Positions 14,378 through 23,035 of a stretch of 64,000 nucleotides of DNA are shown here, piece after piece. The notes under the pieces are model-generated. The model was not told the DNA's origin. It searched no databases and saw nothing but the letters and a program-made list of their open reading frames with translations. Both the position numbers and the translations under genes were made by a program. The stretch is from Symmachiella dynata. GTDB lineage: Bacteria > Planctomycetota > Planctomycetia > Planctomycetales > Planctomycetaceae. The first letter of the stretch is position 1. The number at the start of each line of letters is the position of its first letter. The stretch spans positions 2,719,001-2,783,000 of the forward strand of contig NZ_CP036276.1 in the NCBI RefSeq assembly GCF_007747995.1. Direction: 5' to 3'.

Positions 14378-16416
14378 CGGATGACAATCAACGGCAGGAT
14401 GCCGACGAACGCCCCGATGAAGATATGGATTTTGAAATGGACGACGATCAGTCGACCAGTGCGGCGGCCGATTGGGGTTTAAAAAAGCCCAAATCCGGCA
14501 TCGGCAAGGAAATCAAAATCGGTGGAGCGATCTTACTACTGATTTGCGGAATCTTTTGCTACGTGCTGTATAAGAAATCCACAGATGGGATCCCTGAAGT
14601 CGCAGTTGAAGGCAAGCAAAAAACAGACGAGGAAACTCCGCCTGTTGCCAAGGGAAGCGGTATTGTCCAAGCGAGTCGTACGATTCCGCCCGAAGAGACA
14701 TCCCAAGATCCTGCAAATACAGTCGCGGGTGCGCCTGGTGAATTTCCAGCAAGCAACTCTCGTCCCGCCGCACGGCAACCCGCTGCGTATGCCGCGAATC
14801 CTCCTGCGCAAAATCACCAGCAACCGCCCGAAGACGATTACGACCTGATGGCCGAAGCGGATGCACTGGCCGATGAGCGCAATGCCAGCACCGGCCTGCT
14901 GGAAAACGATGAATGGGAGACCGATCCGGCTGCGGGACAGTTGTCCGACAATGCGGACCTTGCCGCTGAGACCTATAACGAATTTCCGCCTGCCCAGGAT
15001 TTTCCACCTTCTCAAACCGAAGAGTTTCCTGAACCGAGCGCAGACGAAATTACGAGCCTGGACGATACGACGAATCCATATGAAGTGACAGGCAACGACA
15101 GCGAAATCACCTCGTTCGACGATGATTCGTCAACCTTCGCCGATCCAGTCGCTGAGCAATTTACTCAGGATGAAACGCAGCTCGACGAGTTCTCGAGTCA
15201 AGAATTTGCAGAGAGCACGGAATTCTCCGGCGATCAAGAATTCGCCAACGAACAAGAATTTGCCGAAACTTCAGAATTCTCCGACACGCAACAGTTCGTG
15301 GATGAACCGGCTATGGGAAATCAGGAACCGCTTGTCGGCGAACTCGAAGAGAGTACCGAGGAATTTGGTGAGTTGGCTGAGCCTCAGGTCGCTGAGATGA
15401 ACGATTACCGCACACCGGTGAATGAGGAATTGGGCGGTCAGCTTGAAGAAATGACCGAGACCGATTTCGGTGAGCCACAGCAAGCCGATCCCCGTGCCGG
15501 TGAATTTCAGAATGTGACGCAACACACCGGACAGGCAAGTAGCACGACGATGGTGCAGCGGACCGATGAATCGCCGTTGGAACCGGAACAGTCGTTTGAT
15601 AATCCGGCACCGGTCCAAGACCGCGTGAACGGGTACCATGCTGTCGGCAGTTACCAAAACGAAATCGAAAGCACCAACCGCGCCGCCGCTCCCGATCAAT
15701 TCACGGTCGAAGAATCCGAGTTTGATGAATCGGGATACGTCGGATCGACCGATGAGGCGCCCCCCATTCCACAGGACAACCAGACCTATGGTTTCGACCA
15801 ACGGCAACAAGTCGAGGAAACTTTTGACACACCGGTTTCCAACAATAATCCAAGCTACGTCGTTGAATCGAACGACAGTTTTTGGTCGATCGCTCGGCAG
15901 ACCTATGGCGATCCCAAATATTTTCAAGCATTGGCCAAATACAACGAACGAACGATTCCCAATCCCAAAGCCATGCGGCCCGGTATCGAAATAGCGACAC
16001 CTACAGCCGCTGAGCTGGAACAGTTGTATCCCGAACTGCTCGGCAAGGTCGAACAGGCATCACAGCACGTGCCGGCGGTTGAGACCCCGATCGCCTCGGG
16101 CGACTTTTTGGAAGATGAGGAATTTCGCGGTCGCGTCGGTTACGGAACCGGCGAAACCATTTCTCGCGCAGCCGCCAATGCCTCGGGTTACTCGATCGCC
16201 AGAGACGGTCGTCCTCAGTATCGAGTCTCTTCGGGCGACAACCTCGGCACGATTGCACGACGGCATTTGGGGAAAGCTTCCCGTTGGGAAGAGATTTACC
16301 GGCTGAACCAGGACCGCCTCGCAGACCCAAATCGCCTCAAAATCGGCACAGTCTTGCGACTTCCCGAAGATGCCCGCCAGGAAGCGGTCGTCAATCGCCC
16401 CACATTCAGTCGATAA
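14374..16416 (+). CDS. Acidic membrane-anchored protein with two C-terminal LysM domains
   Basis: The 680-residue protein sits at the ATGA overlap with rsmH, where ftsL is usual in other bacteria. Its acidic cytoplasmic tail is followed by one transmembrane segment (IGGAILLLICGIFCYVLYKK, about 48-67). A long disordered Glu/Gln/Asp/Phe-rich region (70-490) with repeated QEFAE/EFSD-like motifs follows. Two LysM-like domains end the protein: YVVESNDSFWSIARQTYGDP (about 495) and YRVSSGDNLGTIARRHLGKA (about 615). LysM domains bind peptidoglycan, so the protein probably links the inner membrane to the wall. The dcw setting suggests a division or wall-synthesis role. It looks planctomycete-specific. 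Confidence 0.82.
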   Translation: MTDDNQRQDADERPDEDMDFEMDDDQSTSAAADWGLKKPKSGIGKEIKIGGAILLLICGIFCYVLYKKSTDGIPEVAVEGKQKTDEETPPVAKGSGIVQASRTIPPEETSQDPANTVAGAPGEFPASNSRPAARQPAAYAANPPAQNHQQPPEDDYDLMAEADALADERNASTGLLENDEWETDPAAGQLSDNADLAAETYNEFPPAQDFPPSQTEEFPEPSADEITSLDDTTNPYEVTGNDSEITSFDDDSSTFADPVAEQFTQDETQLDEFSSQEFAESTEFSGDQEFANEQEFAETSEFSDTQQFVDEPAMGNQEPLVGELEESTEEFGELAEPQVAEMNDYRTPVNEELGGQLEEMTETDFGEPQQADPRAGEFQNVTQHTGQASSTTMVQRTDESPLEPEQSFDNPAPVQDRVNGYHAVGSYQNEIESTNRAAAPDQFTVEESEFDESGYVGSTDEAPPIPQDNQTYGFDQRQQVEETFDTPVSNNNPSYVVESNDSFWSIARQTYGDPKYFQALAKYNERTIPNPKAMRPGIEIATPTAAELEQLYPELLGKVEQASQHVPAVETPIASGDFLEDEEFRGRVGYGTGETISRAAANASGYSIARDGRPQYRVSSGDNLGTIARRHLGKASRWEEIYRLNQDRLADPNRLKIGTVLRLPEDARQEAVVNRPTFSR

Positions 16417-16494
16417 CCCTAGTGGGGTTCGTGCGATGAATTCAGCGCCGACCGTCTGGTCGTCGCTGCGCGCGTACCGCCGTTTTCTTCCAAA

Positions 16495-16818
16495 ATGGGC
16501 GGTTTCGGAGGCGGCATGTTTGTTCGATTCGCGGGCGCCATCGTGGTGATCGTGCTGATCGCGTTGGCCGGGATTCGTCTGGAAAAAGAGAATCTCGAAC
16601 TGCGCCGCGCAGTGAGTCTGCAGCACTACCGGCTCGAGGTCTTGGAGCGACGCCATGCGCTGCACCGTTTGAAGGTCCAGCAATTGGGGGCTCCGGCGCG
16701 AATGATTGAATCGTTGGAGTCGGGGGAACTGCAAGTCATGGTCCCCCCGCGCAAACCAACAAAATCGGCCAACGAGCTTATCGCCCGCGACCCGGAGCAG
16801 GCACGGCGATTGCACTAA
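16495..16818 (+). CDS. FtsL-like small bitopic membrane protein
   Basis: The 107-residue protein has one N-terminal membrane helix (FVRFAGAIVVIVLIALAGI) and a charged coiled-coil (RLEKENLELRRAVSLQHYRLEVLERRH). A short tail with LGAPARMIESLESGELQVMVP follows. Size, topology and location between rsmH and ftsI fit FtsL, which joins the divisome FtsQLB complex, but sequence signal alone is weak for this family. No ATG, GTG or TTG start lies in frame upstream before the stop at 16420, supporting the start at 16495; the Met at 16516 is an alternative. Confidence 0.65.
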   Translation: MGGFGGGMFVRFAGAIVVIVLIALAGIRLEKENLELRRAVSLQHYRLEVLERRHALHRLKVQQLGAPARMIESLESGELQVMVPPRKPTKSANELIARDPEQARRLH

Positions 16819-16829
16819 CTGTGATTCGA

Positions 16830-16905
16830 GGGTGCCACTGGCTTTGCCAGTGCTGAACGAAATCTCGAAAGTATTTACAAAGCACTGGCAAAGCCAGTGG
16901 CACCC
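16830..16905. repeat. Perfect-arm palindromic repeat inside the dcw cluster
   Basis: Arms of about 25 bp pair GGGTGCCACTGGCTTTGCC (from 16830) with GGCAAAGCCAGTGGCACCC (ending 16905), around a 26-nt loop. The element lies between the FtsL-like gene and ftsI. A hairpin this long in the transcript could stabilise the mRNA or lower read-through into ftsI. It is likely one copy of an interspersed REP-like family. Confidence 0.8.
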
Positions 16906-16942
16906 AGGTGGTCTGTTTTGTGTGTGAGGGAAGAAGATAGCG

Positions 16943-18694
16943 ATGTCTGAAGACCGACAACACAACGCCGCCCACGATCCTGTGCGTGCCAGTTGGCGGG
17001 AATGGCTGTTGCGCTCGATGCTTGTCAGCGTGTGGTTGGTGCTGGCTGGGCGGTTGGTCTTCTTGCAGATGATTCAAGGCCCGCGGCTCAGGCATCAAGT
17101 CGAAAAGCAATGGGCCGCGCACGAAGTCTTGCCGGCGCGACCGGGCGATATTACCGATCGCAACGGCCGGCTGTTGGCGACAACGGTCTCGGTGCGGAGC
17201 CTGTTTGTCGTTCCCGCGCGGATCGAGCAGCGTTGGCAATTCGCCGCCCAATTGGCCGATGCTCTAGGACGCGATCGTGACGGGGTGTTCCAGCGCATCT
17301 CCGCACACGGCGACAAGCAATTCCTTTGGATGGCGCGGCGATTGACCGATGAACAAGCCGCCGTCATTCGCGATTTGGACCTGCCCCGCGATTGCTTCGG
17401 ATTTCGCGACGAATTCCTCCGCGTCTATCCCCAAGGCGAAATTGCCGCTCAAGTATTAGGAATACGTGACATCGACGGCATCGGTCGCGGCGGGTTGGAG
17501 GAGCACCTCAACGAGGCCCTGCGCGGCCGCGATGGCCGACGCTCCGTGGCGCGGGATGCGCGGGGCCATGTGGTCGAGGTCAGCGAACGCATTACCCGCC
17601 CGCCGCAGCACGGCCAAACCGTTCGGCTCACCTTAGATGCGGTCATTCAGCTGCATGCGCAACGAGCGCTGCAAAAAGTCATGCAGGACTGGAAACCAAA
17701 GTCCGCTTGCGCCATCGTCCTCGAACCCCATACCGGCGGCGTGTTGGCAATGGCCAATTGCCCCACGTTTGACCCCAATCAACTCGACAACGTTCCCGAT
17801 GAGGCTTGGAAAAATCATGCGATTGCATCGATCTATGAACCGGGATCGACGTTCAAACCATTCATCGTCGCCACCGCGCTTGAGCAGGGATTGATTCAGC
17901 CCGACGAAATGTTTGATTGCGAACATGGCGAATACCGCATGGGACGTCGGGTTCTGCACGATCACCATGGCTATGGCGAGTTGAGCGTGACGGACATTCT
18001 GGTGAAGTCCAGCAATATCGGCATGGCCAAAATCGGTGAGCGGCTGACAAATCCGGGAATCCATGCCACCGCTGTGAAATTCGGATTCGGCCGCAAGACC
18101 GGCATTGAACTGCCCGGCGAACTGAAAGGGATGTTGCGTCCGTTGCGAAAGTGGAACAGCTACTCGACCGGTTCCGTTCCCATGGGGCAGGAGATCGCCG
18201 TCACACCGTTGCAGCTCATCTCAGCCATGGCGGGATTGGCCAATGGCGGACGGCAATGCACACCGCACTTGGTGGAAAATCAGCGATCAGGAATCGCGGG
18301 GCCGGCAACTGTGATCGTCTCGCAAACGGTCGATGCCAATGTTGCGGATTGGATCGTGCAAGGTCCCATGACCGAGGTGGTGCGACGCGGCACAGGCCGA
18401 AACGCAAAGTCGAAGGATTACACCGTCTTCGGAAAAACCGGCACCGCCCAAAAACCCGATCCGCAGACCGGTGCGTATTCCAACAAGTTGCACGTCAGTT
18501 CCTTCATCTGCGGCGCTCCTGCGGAGAACCCGCAAGCGCTGGTGTTGGTCGTCGTCGATGAGCCTTCCGTCGGTCCCAACCATTACGGCGGAACCATCGC
18601 CGCCCCCGCCGCAGCTCAAATCCTCAAAAAAACGCTCGAACAATTGCGCGAACGCGAAGTCGAATTGGCCACCCAACCCCGCCAGTATCGCTAG
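16943..18694 (+). CDS. ftsI: Peptidoglycan transpeptidase FtsI/PBP2-type (class B PBP)
   Basis: The 583-residue protein has an N-terminal membrane anchor (MLVSVWLVLAGRLVFLQMI), a dimerisation/pedestal domain (residues 60-250, GDITDRNGRLLATTV) and a transpeptidase domain. The active-site motifs are intact: SxxK in EPGSTFKPF near 301, SSN near 356 (ILVKSSNIGMAK), and KTGT near 498 (VFGKTGTAQKP). It cross-links septal peptidoglycan. Its presence agrees with planctomycetes having a wall although many lack FtsZ. The next dcw genes (murE, murF, mraY) do not follow. Confidence 0.93.
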   Translation: MSEDRQHNAAHDPVRASWREWLLRSMLVSVWLVLAGRLVFLQMIQGPRLRHQVEKQWAAHEVLPARPGDITDRNGRLLATTVSVRSLFVVPARIEQRWQFAAQLADALGRDRDGVFQRISAHGDKQFLWMARRLTDEQAAVIRDLDLPRDCFGFRDEFLRVYPQGEIAAQVLGIRDIDGIGRGGLEEHLNEALRGRDGRRSVARDARGHVVEVSERITRPPQHGQTVRLTLDAVIQLHAQRALQKVMQDWKPKSACAIVLEPHTGGVLAMANCPTFDPNQLDNVPDEAWKNHAIASIYEPGSTFKPFIVATALEQGLIQPDEMFDCEHGEYRMGRRVLHDHHGYGELSVTDILVKSSNIGMAKIGERLTNPGIHATAVKFGFGRKTGIELPGELKGMLRPLRKWNSYSTGSVPMGQEIAVTPLQLISAMAGLANGGRQCTPHLVENQRSGIAGPATVIVSQTVDANVADWIVQGPMTEVVRRGTGRNAKSKDYTVFGKTGTAQKPDPQTGAYSNKLHVSSFICGAPAENPQALVLVVVDEPSVGPNHYGGTIAAPAAAQILKKTLEQLREREVELATQPRQYR

Positions 18695-18768
18695 CGGCAC
18701 AGCCGCTTGGTGCGAGCTTCCGCTCGTTGGGGTTAGGCCGCTCCCGTTGGTCGCTACACACTGCAAGT

Positions 18769-18898
18769 ACGGTCGCCGGGAGGGCGAGGCTCCTGCCGAG
18801 CCGCGCGCTAGCGCAATACGCCATTTGCCCAACACGTTGCCAGCCATCCTACAGGTACCGATGCGGCTCAGCGGGAGCTTCGCCCTCCCAGCGACCGT
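18769..18898. repeat. Foldback repeat, family R1 (copy 1)
   Basis: The outer arms are ACGGTCGC (18769-18776) and GCGACCGT (18891-18898). The inner arms are GGGAGGGCGAGGCTCCTGCC (from 18778) and a near inverse ending CTTCGCCCTCCC. Related copies lie at 51830-51941 and, as a half-element on the other strand, at 62519-62570. The conserved half reads GGGAGGGCGAGGCT in all three. Confidence 0.75.
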
Positions 18899-18950
18899 GT
18901 TCACAATGCGTAGGAGCCGCGCGCGGCAAATAGGTTCCGTAGCAAAATGT

Positions 18951-19190
18951 AGGGTGCGTCGCGACGCACCTTTCGATGTAGGACGGGAGACGAGCCTCTA
19001 AAAAAAGCCTCGCGCAGAGACGCGGAGCCGCAAAGAAAGGAAAAGAGAAACCATTTAAAATCTTGAAAATAAAACAATAATACCCGTTTCCAACCAAGCC
19101 GCACGCGACCAATCAGCGTCATACAACACGACACGTTCTCAAGACAACTCTTCGCGGCTTGGCGTCTTTGCGCGAGGCCTTTCTTTCGTA
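18951..19190. repeat. Foldback repeat, family R2 (copy 1)
   Basis: The 240-bp unit begins TAGGGTGCGTCGCGACGCAC, a perfect-palindrome head. Inner inverted arms follow: AGCCTCGCGCAGAGACGC near 18997 against GCGTCTTTGCGCGAGGCCT near 19162. It ends CTTTCTTTCGTA. The same order of blocks recurs at 24440-24667 with scattered substitutions. No transposase is encoded, so it is MITE-like or REP-like. Confidence 0.75.
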
Positions 19191-19320
19191 GGGCGTTTCG
19201 CGACGCTCCACATTTTATCGGCAACTCCTCGCTCAGCGAGTGTGGATCATTGCAAGGTGCGGCTGCCTCCCTAGAATAGAAGCATTGCGGTTACCGTTTA
19301 TTCTTCGGGGAATCCTCAGC

Positions 19321-19638
19321 GTGGTTTTATTAGAATTCAGCATGACGCCGTTGGGCAAAGGCGAAAGTGTGAGTCCCTATGTGGCGCGGTCTGTGGAAAT
19401 CATTTCGCAGAGCGGTCTGGACTATCGCTTGCACGCCATGGGGACGGTCATCGAAGGCGAATGGGACGAAGTGATGGCCGTTGTGACCAAGTGTTACGAA
19501 GCCATGAGCGTCGACTGTGACCGCGTGACCTGTTCAGTCAAAATCGATGCCCGTCGCGGTGCCAGCGGTCGGTTGGTCTCCAAAGTCCGCAGCATCGAAG
19601 ATAAAGTCGCCGGCGATCTCAAGACCTCCGAATCCTAA
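19321..19638 (+). CDS. MTH1187 family thiamine-binding protein
   Basis: The GTG at 19321 gives a 105-residue protein beginning VLLEFSMTPLGKGESVSPYVARSVEIISQSGL. It has the ferredoxin-like fold signature of the MTH1187/YqgV family and continues with YRLHAMGTVIEGEWDEVMAVV and a C-terminal helix. Family members bind thiamine or related ligands. A longer frame back to 19240 runs into repeat-derived sequence and is not preferred. It is followed 65 bp later by a flavin reductase-like gene on the same strand. Confidence 0.85.
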   Translation: MVLLEFSMTPLGKGESVSPYVARSVEIISQSGLDYRLHAMGTVIEGEWDEVMAVVTKCYEAMSVDCDRVTCSVKIDARRGASGRLVSKVRSIEDKVAGDLKTSES

Positions 19639-19703
19639 ACCCAATCGACATTCGACATCTTCTCCCGGCATGGCCTGGAGCGATGCGTTTCTCAAGGAGT
19701 ATC

Positions 19704-20198
19704 ATGGCAGACGAAAAAAACAGCGAACTGGCCCAGGTGTTGGGGAGAATTCCCAGCGGGGTCTTCATCCTCACTTGTGGCGACGACAACGGCAACACAA
19801 CCGGCATGCTGGCCAGTTGGGTTCAACAGGCGGCCTTTGAGCCGCCCATGATTTCCGTCGTCGTCAAAGAGGGACGCTACGTGAATGATTGGTTGGGGCA
19901 AACCGGTCAAGCGGTCGTGAATGTGATCAGTGAATCGCAGAAACAATTGCTGGGCCATTTCGGTCGCGGTTTCGAACCGGATCAACCGGCGTTTGAAGGT
20001 TTGGAAATCACCACCGGCGAAACCGGATTGCCGATTTTGACCGACGGCCTGGGGTATCTGGAAGGCGAAGTCGTCGAGAGCCTTGCCGCTGGAGATCATC
20101 GCGTCTATCTGTTGAAGGTCATCGCCGCTGGCAGTGGTCCCCGCCTGGCGGATGAGTCGCCGATGATTCACATCCGCAAAAACGGTTTCAACTATTAA
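19704..20198 (+). CDS. Flavin reductase family protein
   Basis: The ATG at 19704 is preceded by AAGGAG at good spacing, so it is chosen over an ATG 21 bp upstream. The 164-residue protein has the flavin-reductase-like split barrel: LAQVLGRIPSGVFILTCGDDNG, MLASWVQQAAFEPPMISVVVK and VVNVISESQKQLLGHFG, ending SPMIHIRKNGFNY. Members bind FMN and reduce it with NAD(P)H or act as flavin-dependent oxidoreductases. It precedes glcD by 29 bp on the same strand, so a shared transcript is likely. Confidence 0.9.
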   Translation: MADEKNSELAQVLGRIPSGVFILTCGDDNGNTTGMLASWVQQAAFEPPMISVVVKEGRYVNDWLGQTGQAVVNVISESQKQLLGHFGRGFEPDQPAFEGLEITTGETGLPILTDGLGYLEGEVVESLAAGDHRVYLLKVIAAGSGPRLADESPMIHIRKNGFNY

Positions 20199-20227
20199 CA
20201 GCGGCGGTTCGTCCAGTTCTTGAGTTT

Positions 20228-21709
20228 GTGTCTGCGAAAAACAATATGCCTGAAACAGCAACGATATCGACAATCCCCGCCGAAGCTCTAGAGGCCCTGC
20301 GTCGCATCGTGGGAGAATCCAGTGTGCTCAGCGCCCACGAGCAAGTGCTGGTCTACGAGTGCGACGGGTTTGTGATTGAGAAAAACACACCCGACTGCGT
20401 TGTCTTTCCCGAGACGACAGAGCACGTGGTCGCCATTGTAAAACTGTGCAACGAATACAAGATTCCCTTCGTCCCGCGTGGTGCGGGAACCAGTCTCGCC
20501 GGCGGCTGCCTCCCCGTGGGCGGCGGCGTGATGATTGCTTTAACGCGGATGCGGGGAATCCATGACGTCAATTTGCGGGATCATTACGCAGTAGTCGGTC
20601 CCGGCACAGTGAATGTGCATTTGACGCAGCACCTCAAGGGAACCGGATTTCATTATGCCCCCGATCCGTCCAGCCAAGGGGCATGTACGATTGGCGGCAA
20701 TGTCGCCACCAATTCCGGCGGCCCGCACACTTTGAAATATGGGGTGACAGTCAATCACGTCCTCGGCGCCGAAGTGGTCTTGCCCGATGGTGAGGTGGTG
20801 CAATTCGGCGGATATACCGAAGACAATCCCGGCTTCGACTTAACCGGCCTGTTCGTCGGCAGCGAAGGAACATTCGGCGTCTGTACCAAAGTCATCGTAC
20901 GGCTCACCCGCGATCCGGTCGCCTATCGCACGATGTTGGGGGTCTTCGAAACCGTTGAAGATGCGACGCAAGCAATCAGCGGCATCATCGGGGCGGGTAT
21001 TGTGCCGGCGGCGTTGGAATTGATGGACCAGGGAATCATCGAAGCGGTCGAACCCGCATTTCATTTTGGATTTCCACTCGACGCCGGAGCAGTTCTGCTG
21101 ATCGAAGTCGACGGTTTAGAAGTCGCTGTTGATGGTGAAGCGGAGCAGATTGTCGCGTTGTGCGAACAAAACAACGCCCGCGAAGTCCGTAAAGCCGATT
21201 CGCCGCAGCAACGCGATTTGTTGTGGAAGTGCCGCAAAAAAGCGTTTGGCGCAATCGGCCGGCTCAGCCCCAGTTACTGCACGCAAGATGGTGTGGTGCC
21301 GCGGACGAAACTGCCGGAGATTTTAAAGTTCATCACCGAAGCAAGTGCCCGTCACGACATTCGTATCGTCAACGTGTTTCACGCGGGCGATGGCAACATC
21401 CATCCCATTTTGCTCTTCGACGAACGCGATGCTGAGCAAATCAAACGCGTGCTGTTGGCCAGTGACGAAATCCTCAATCGCTGTATCGAACTGGGCGGCA
21501 GTGTGACGGGCGAGCATGGAATCGGTGTCGAGAAGATCAACTTCATGAACAAACTCTTCACCGAAGCGGATTTGGAAACCATGGAATCCGTGCGTCTCGC
21601 CTTCAATCCCACGGGATTGTGCAGCCCACAAAAAATGCTTCCCACGGCCGGTGCCTGTGGGATGGAACACATCGAAAAATCGCATCCCGCCCGTCGGGCC
21701 GCTCTTTAA
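20228..21709 (+). CDS. glcD: Glycolate oxidase FAD-binding subunit GlcD
   Basis: The 493-residue protein is a PCMH-type FAD-linked oxidase: PFVPRGAGTSLAGGCLPVGGG (pyrophosphate loop), GACTIGGNVATNSGGPHTLKYG and LTGLFVGSEGTFGVCTKV, followed by the C-terminal FAD-oxidase C domain with VFHAGDGNIHPILLFD and GGSVTGEHGIGVEK. GlcD with GlcE and GlcF oxidises glycolate to glyoxylate at the membrane. GlcE follows, but no GlcF iron-sulphur subunit is in the window. The start may be the GTG at 20228 or the ATG at 20246. Confidence 0.93.
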   Translation: MSAKNNMPETATISTIPAEALEALRRIVGESSVLSAHEQVLVYECDGFVIEKNTPDCVVFPETTEHVVAIVKLCNEYKIPFVPRGAGTSLAGGCLPVGGGVMIALTRMRGIHDVNLRDHYAVVGPGTVNVHLTQHLKGTGFHYAPDPSSQGACTIGGNVATNSGGPHTLKYGVTVNHVLGAEVVLPDGEVVQFGGYTEDNPGFDLTGLFVGSEGTFGVCTKVIVRLTRDPVAYRTMLGVFETVEDATQAISGIIGAGIVPAALELMDQGIIEAVEPAFHFGFPLDAGAVLLIEVDGLEVAVDGEAEQIVALCEQNNAREVRKADSPQQRDLLWKCRKKAFGAIGRLSPSYCTQDGVVPRTKLPEILKFITEASARHDIRIVNVFHAGDGNIHPILLFDERDAEQIKRVLLASDEILNRCIELGGSVTGEHGIGVEKINFMNKLFTEADLETMESVRLAFNPTGLCSPQKMLPTAGACGMEHIEKSHPARRAAL

Positions 21710-21755
21710 ACACAATACTGACGATTGACCCCCATTCCGGAATTTGCTGCTGATC

Positions 21756-23006
21756 ATGACTACGACCGAGTCGTCCGACGAATTCACACCCGCGACAACC
21801 GATGAGGCCCGCGACTTTCTCGCAGAAAATGCCGCTGGGGCAGGGCGGGCGATTTTTCCGGTCGGTGGCCGGACAGCGCTGCATTACGGTTATGCCTCCA
21901 CGCAACCCGGGATCGCCTTTTCCACATTGCGGTTGAATCGCACCATCGATTACCCAGCGCGGGACATGACAATCACCGTCGAAGCCGGGATTCGGATGGA
22001 CGAGCTGACCGAGATTCTCAAAGCCGAAGGGCAGCGATTGCCGATCGACGTGCCGCAATCCTCGCGCGCCACATTGGGAGGCGTCTTGGCCACCAACACC
22101 AGTGGGCCGCGACGATTCGGTTTTGGCACGCTGCGCGACTATCTGATCGGCATCTCATCGATTGACGCAACTGGCAAGACGTTCAGCGCCGGTGGACGCG
22201 TTGTCAAAAACGTGGCGGGTTACGATTTGTGTAAGTTGATGATCGGTTCGCTCGGGACCTTGGCGGTCATCACCCAAGCCACGCTAAAAGTGATCCCGCA
22301 ACCGGAAGCGTCAAGAATACTGTGGTGTGCGGCTGCGGATTGGCAGGCCGTGGAAACCGCGCTCGAAAACCTGCTGACTTCTGCAACCCGACCGGTTGCC
22401 TTGGAGGTCCTCAACGCCAACGCTGCTCACGAAATTGCCGCCGAAGCCCGCTTGGACTTGCCGGCCGACGGACCGGTCTTATGCATCGGTTTCGAGGGAG
22501 CGACGCGCGAAACGGAATGGGAAACCGAAACCATGACGGCTGAGTTGCAGACAGCGGGGATTCGCGACGTGGCCGTCGTGGCCGATGCGGAACCGCTGTG
22601 GTTCGCACTGACCGATTTCGCCACCTCATCCGACGAACCGCTCACATTTCAAGCCAACTTGCGACCGTCGCGGCTGGTCGAGTTTGCTGAATTGGCAACC
22701 TCCGCTGGAGTCTCGCTCGCCGCGCATGCCGGCAATGGAATTGTGATAGGCCATCTTCCCGACACCGTGACCACGCTCGACGCGGCAGTAAAGATTTTGT
22801 CTCCACTACAGACGTTGGCGCATGAGGCAGATGGCAATCTGGTGATTTTTGATTGCGATGAAACGTGGAAACAGACGATCCCGGTGTTCGGCCAATCACG
22901 GCAAGATCGGGCGTTGATGCAGCGGATCAAACAGCAACTCGACCCGCGGGATATCCTAAATCCCGGGCGAGTGTTTACAAAAAACGCAGTGTCCGCCGCC
23001 CAATGA
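21756..23006 (+). CDS. glcE: Glycolate oxidase subunit GlcE-like, FAD-binding
   Basis: The 416-residue protein from the ATG at 21756 has one PCMH FAD-binding domain (IFPVGGRTALHYGY, IDVPQSSRATLGGVLATNTSGP and GGRVVKNVAGYDLCKLMIGSLG). It ends with a short GlcE-type C-terminus, DPRDILNPGRVF. GlcE is the smaller FAD subunit of glycolate dehydrogenase. It lies 46 bp after glcD and 29 bp before a transporter, so the three are probably one operon. A TTG four codons upstream is less likely as a start. Confidence 0.88.
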   Translation: MTTTESSDEFTPATTDEARDFLAENAAGAGRAIFPVGGRTALHYGYASTQPGIAFSTLRLNRTIDYPARDMTITVEAGIRMDELTEILKAEGQRLPIDVPQSSRATLGGVLATNTSGPRRFGFGTLRDYLIGISSIDATGKTFSAGGRVVKNVAGYDLCKLMIGSLGTLAVITQATLKVIPQPEASRILWCAAADWQAVETALENLLTSATRPVALEVLNANAAHEIAAEARLDLPADGPVLCIGFEGATRETEWETETMTAELQTAGIRDVAVVADAEPLWFALTDFATSSDEPLTFQANLRPSRLVEFAELATSAGVSLAAHAGNGIVIGHLPDTVTTLDAAVKILSPLQTLAHEADGNLVIFDCDETWKQTIPVFGQSRQDRALMQRIKQQLDPRDILNPGRVFTKNAVSAAQ

Positions 23007-23035
23007 CGGGCGGCGCTAATTAGCGGGGAAGCACG

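Larger units (their letters stand above)
18695..19320. other. Gene-free region packed with repeats
   Basis: This 626-bp stretch after ftsI contains no credible gene; short frames in it are repeat-derived. It holds two separate foldback elements (18769-18898 and 18951-19190), each with relatives elsewhere in the window. The remaining roughly 130 bp before the thiamine-binding protein gene should contain that gene's promoter, but no clear consensus was seen. Confidence 0.6.
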
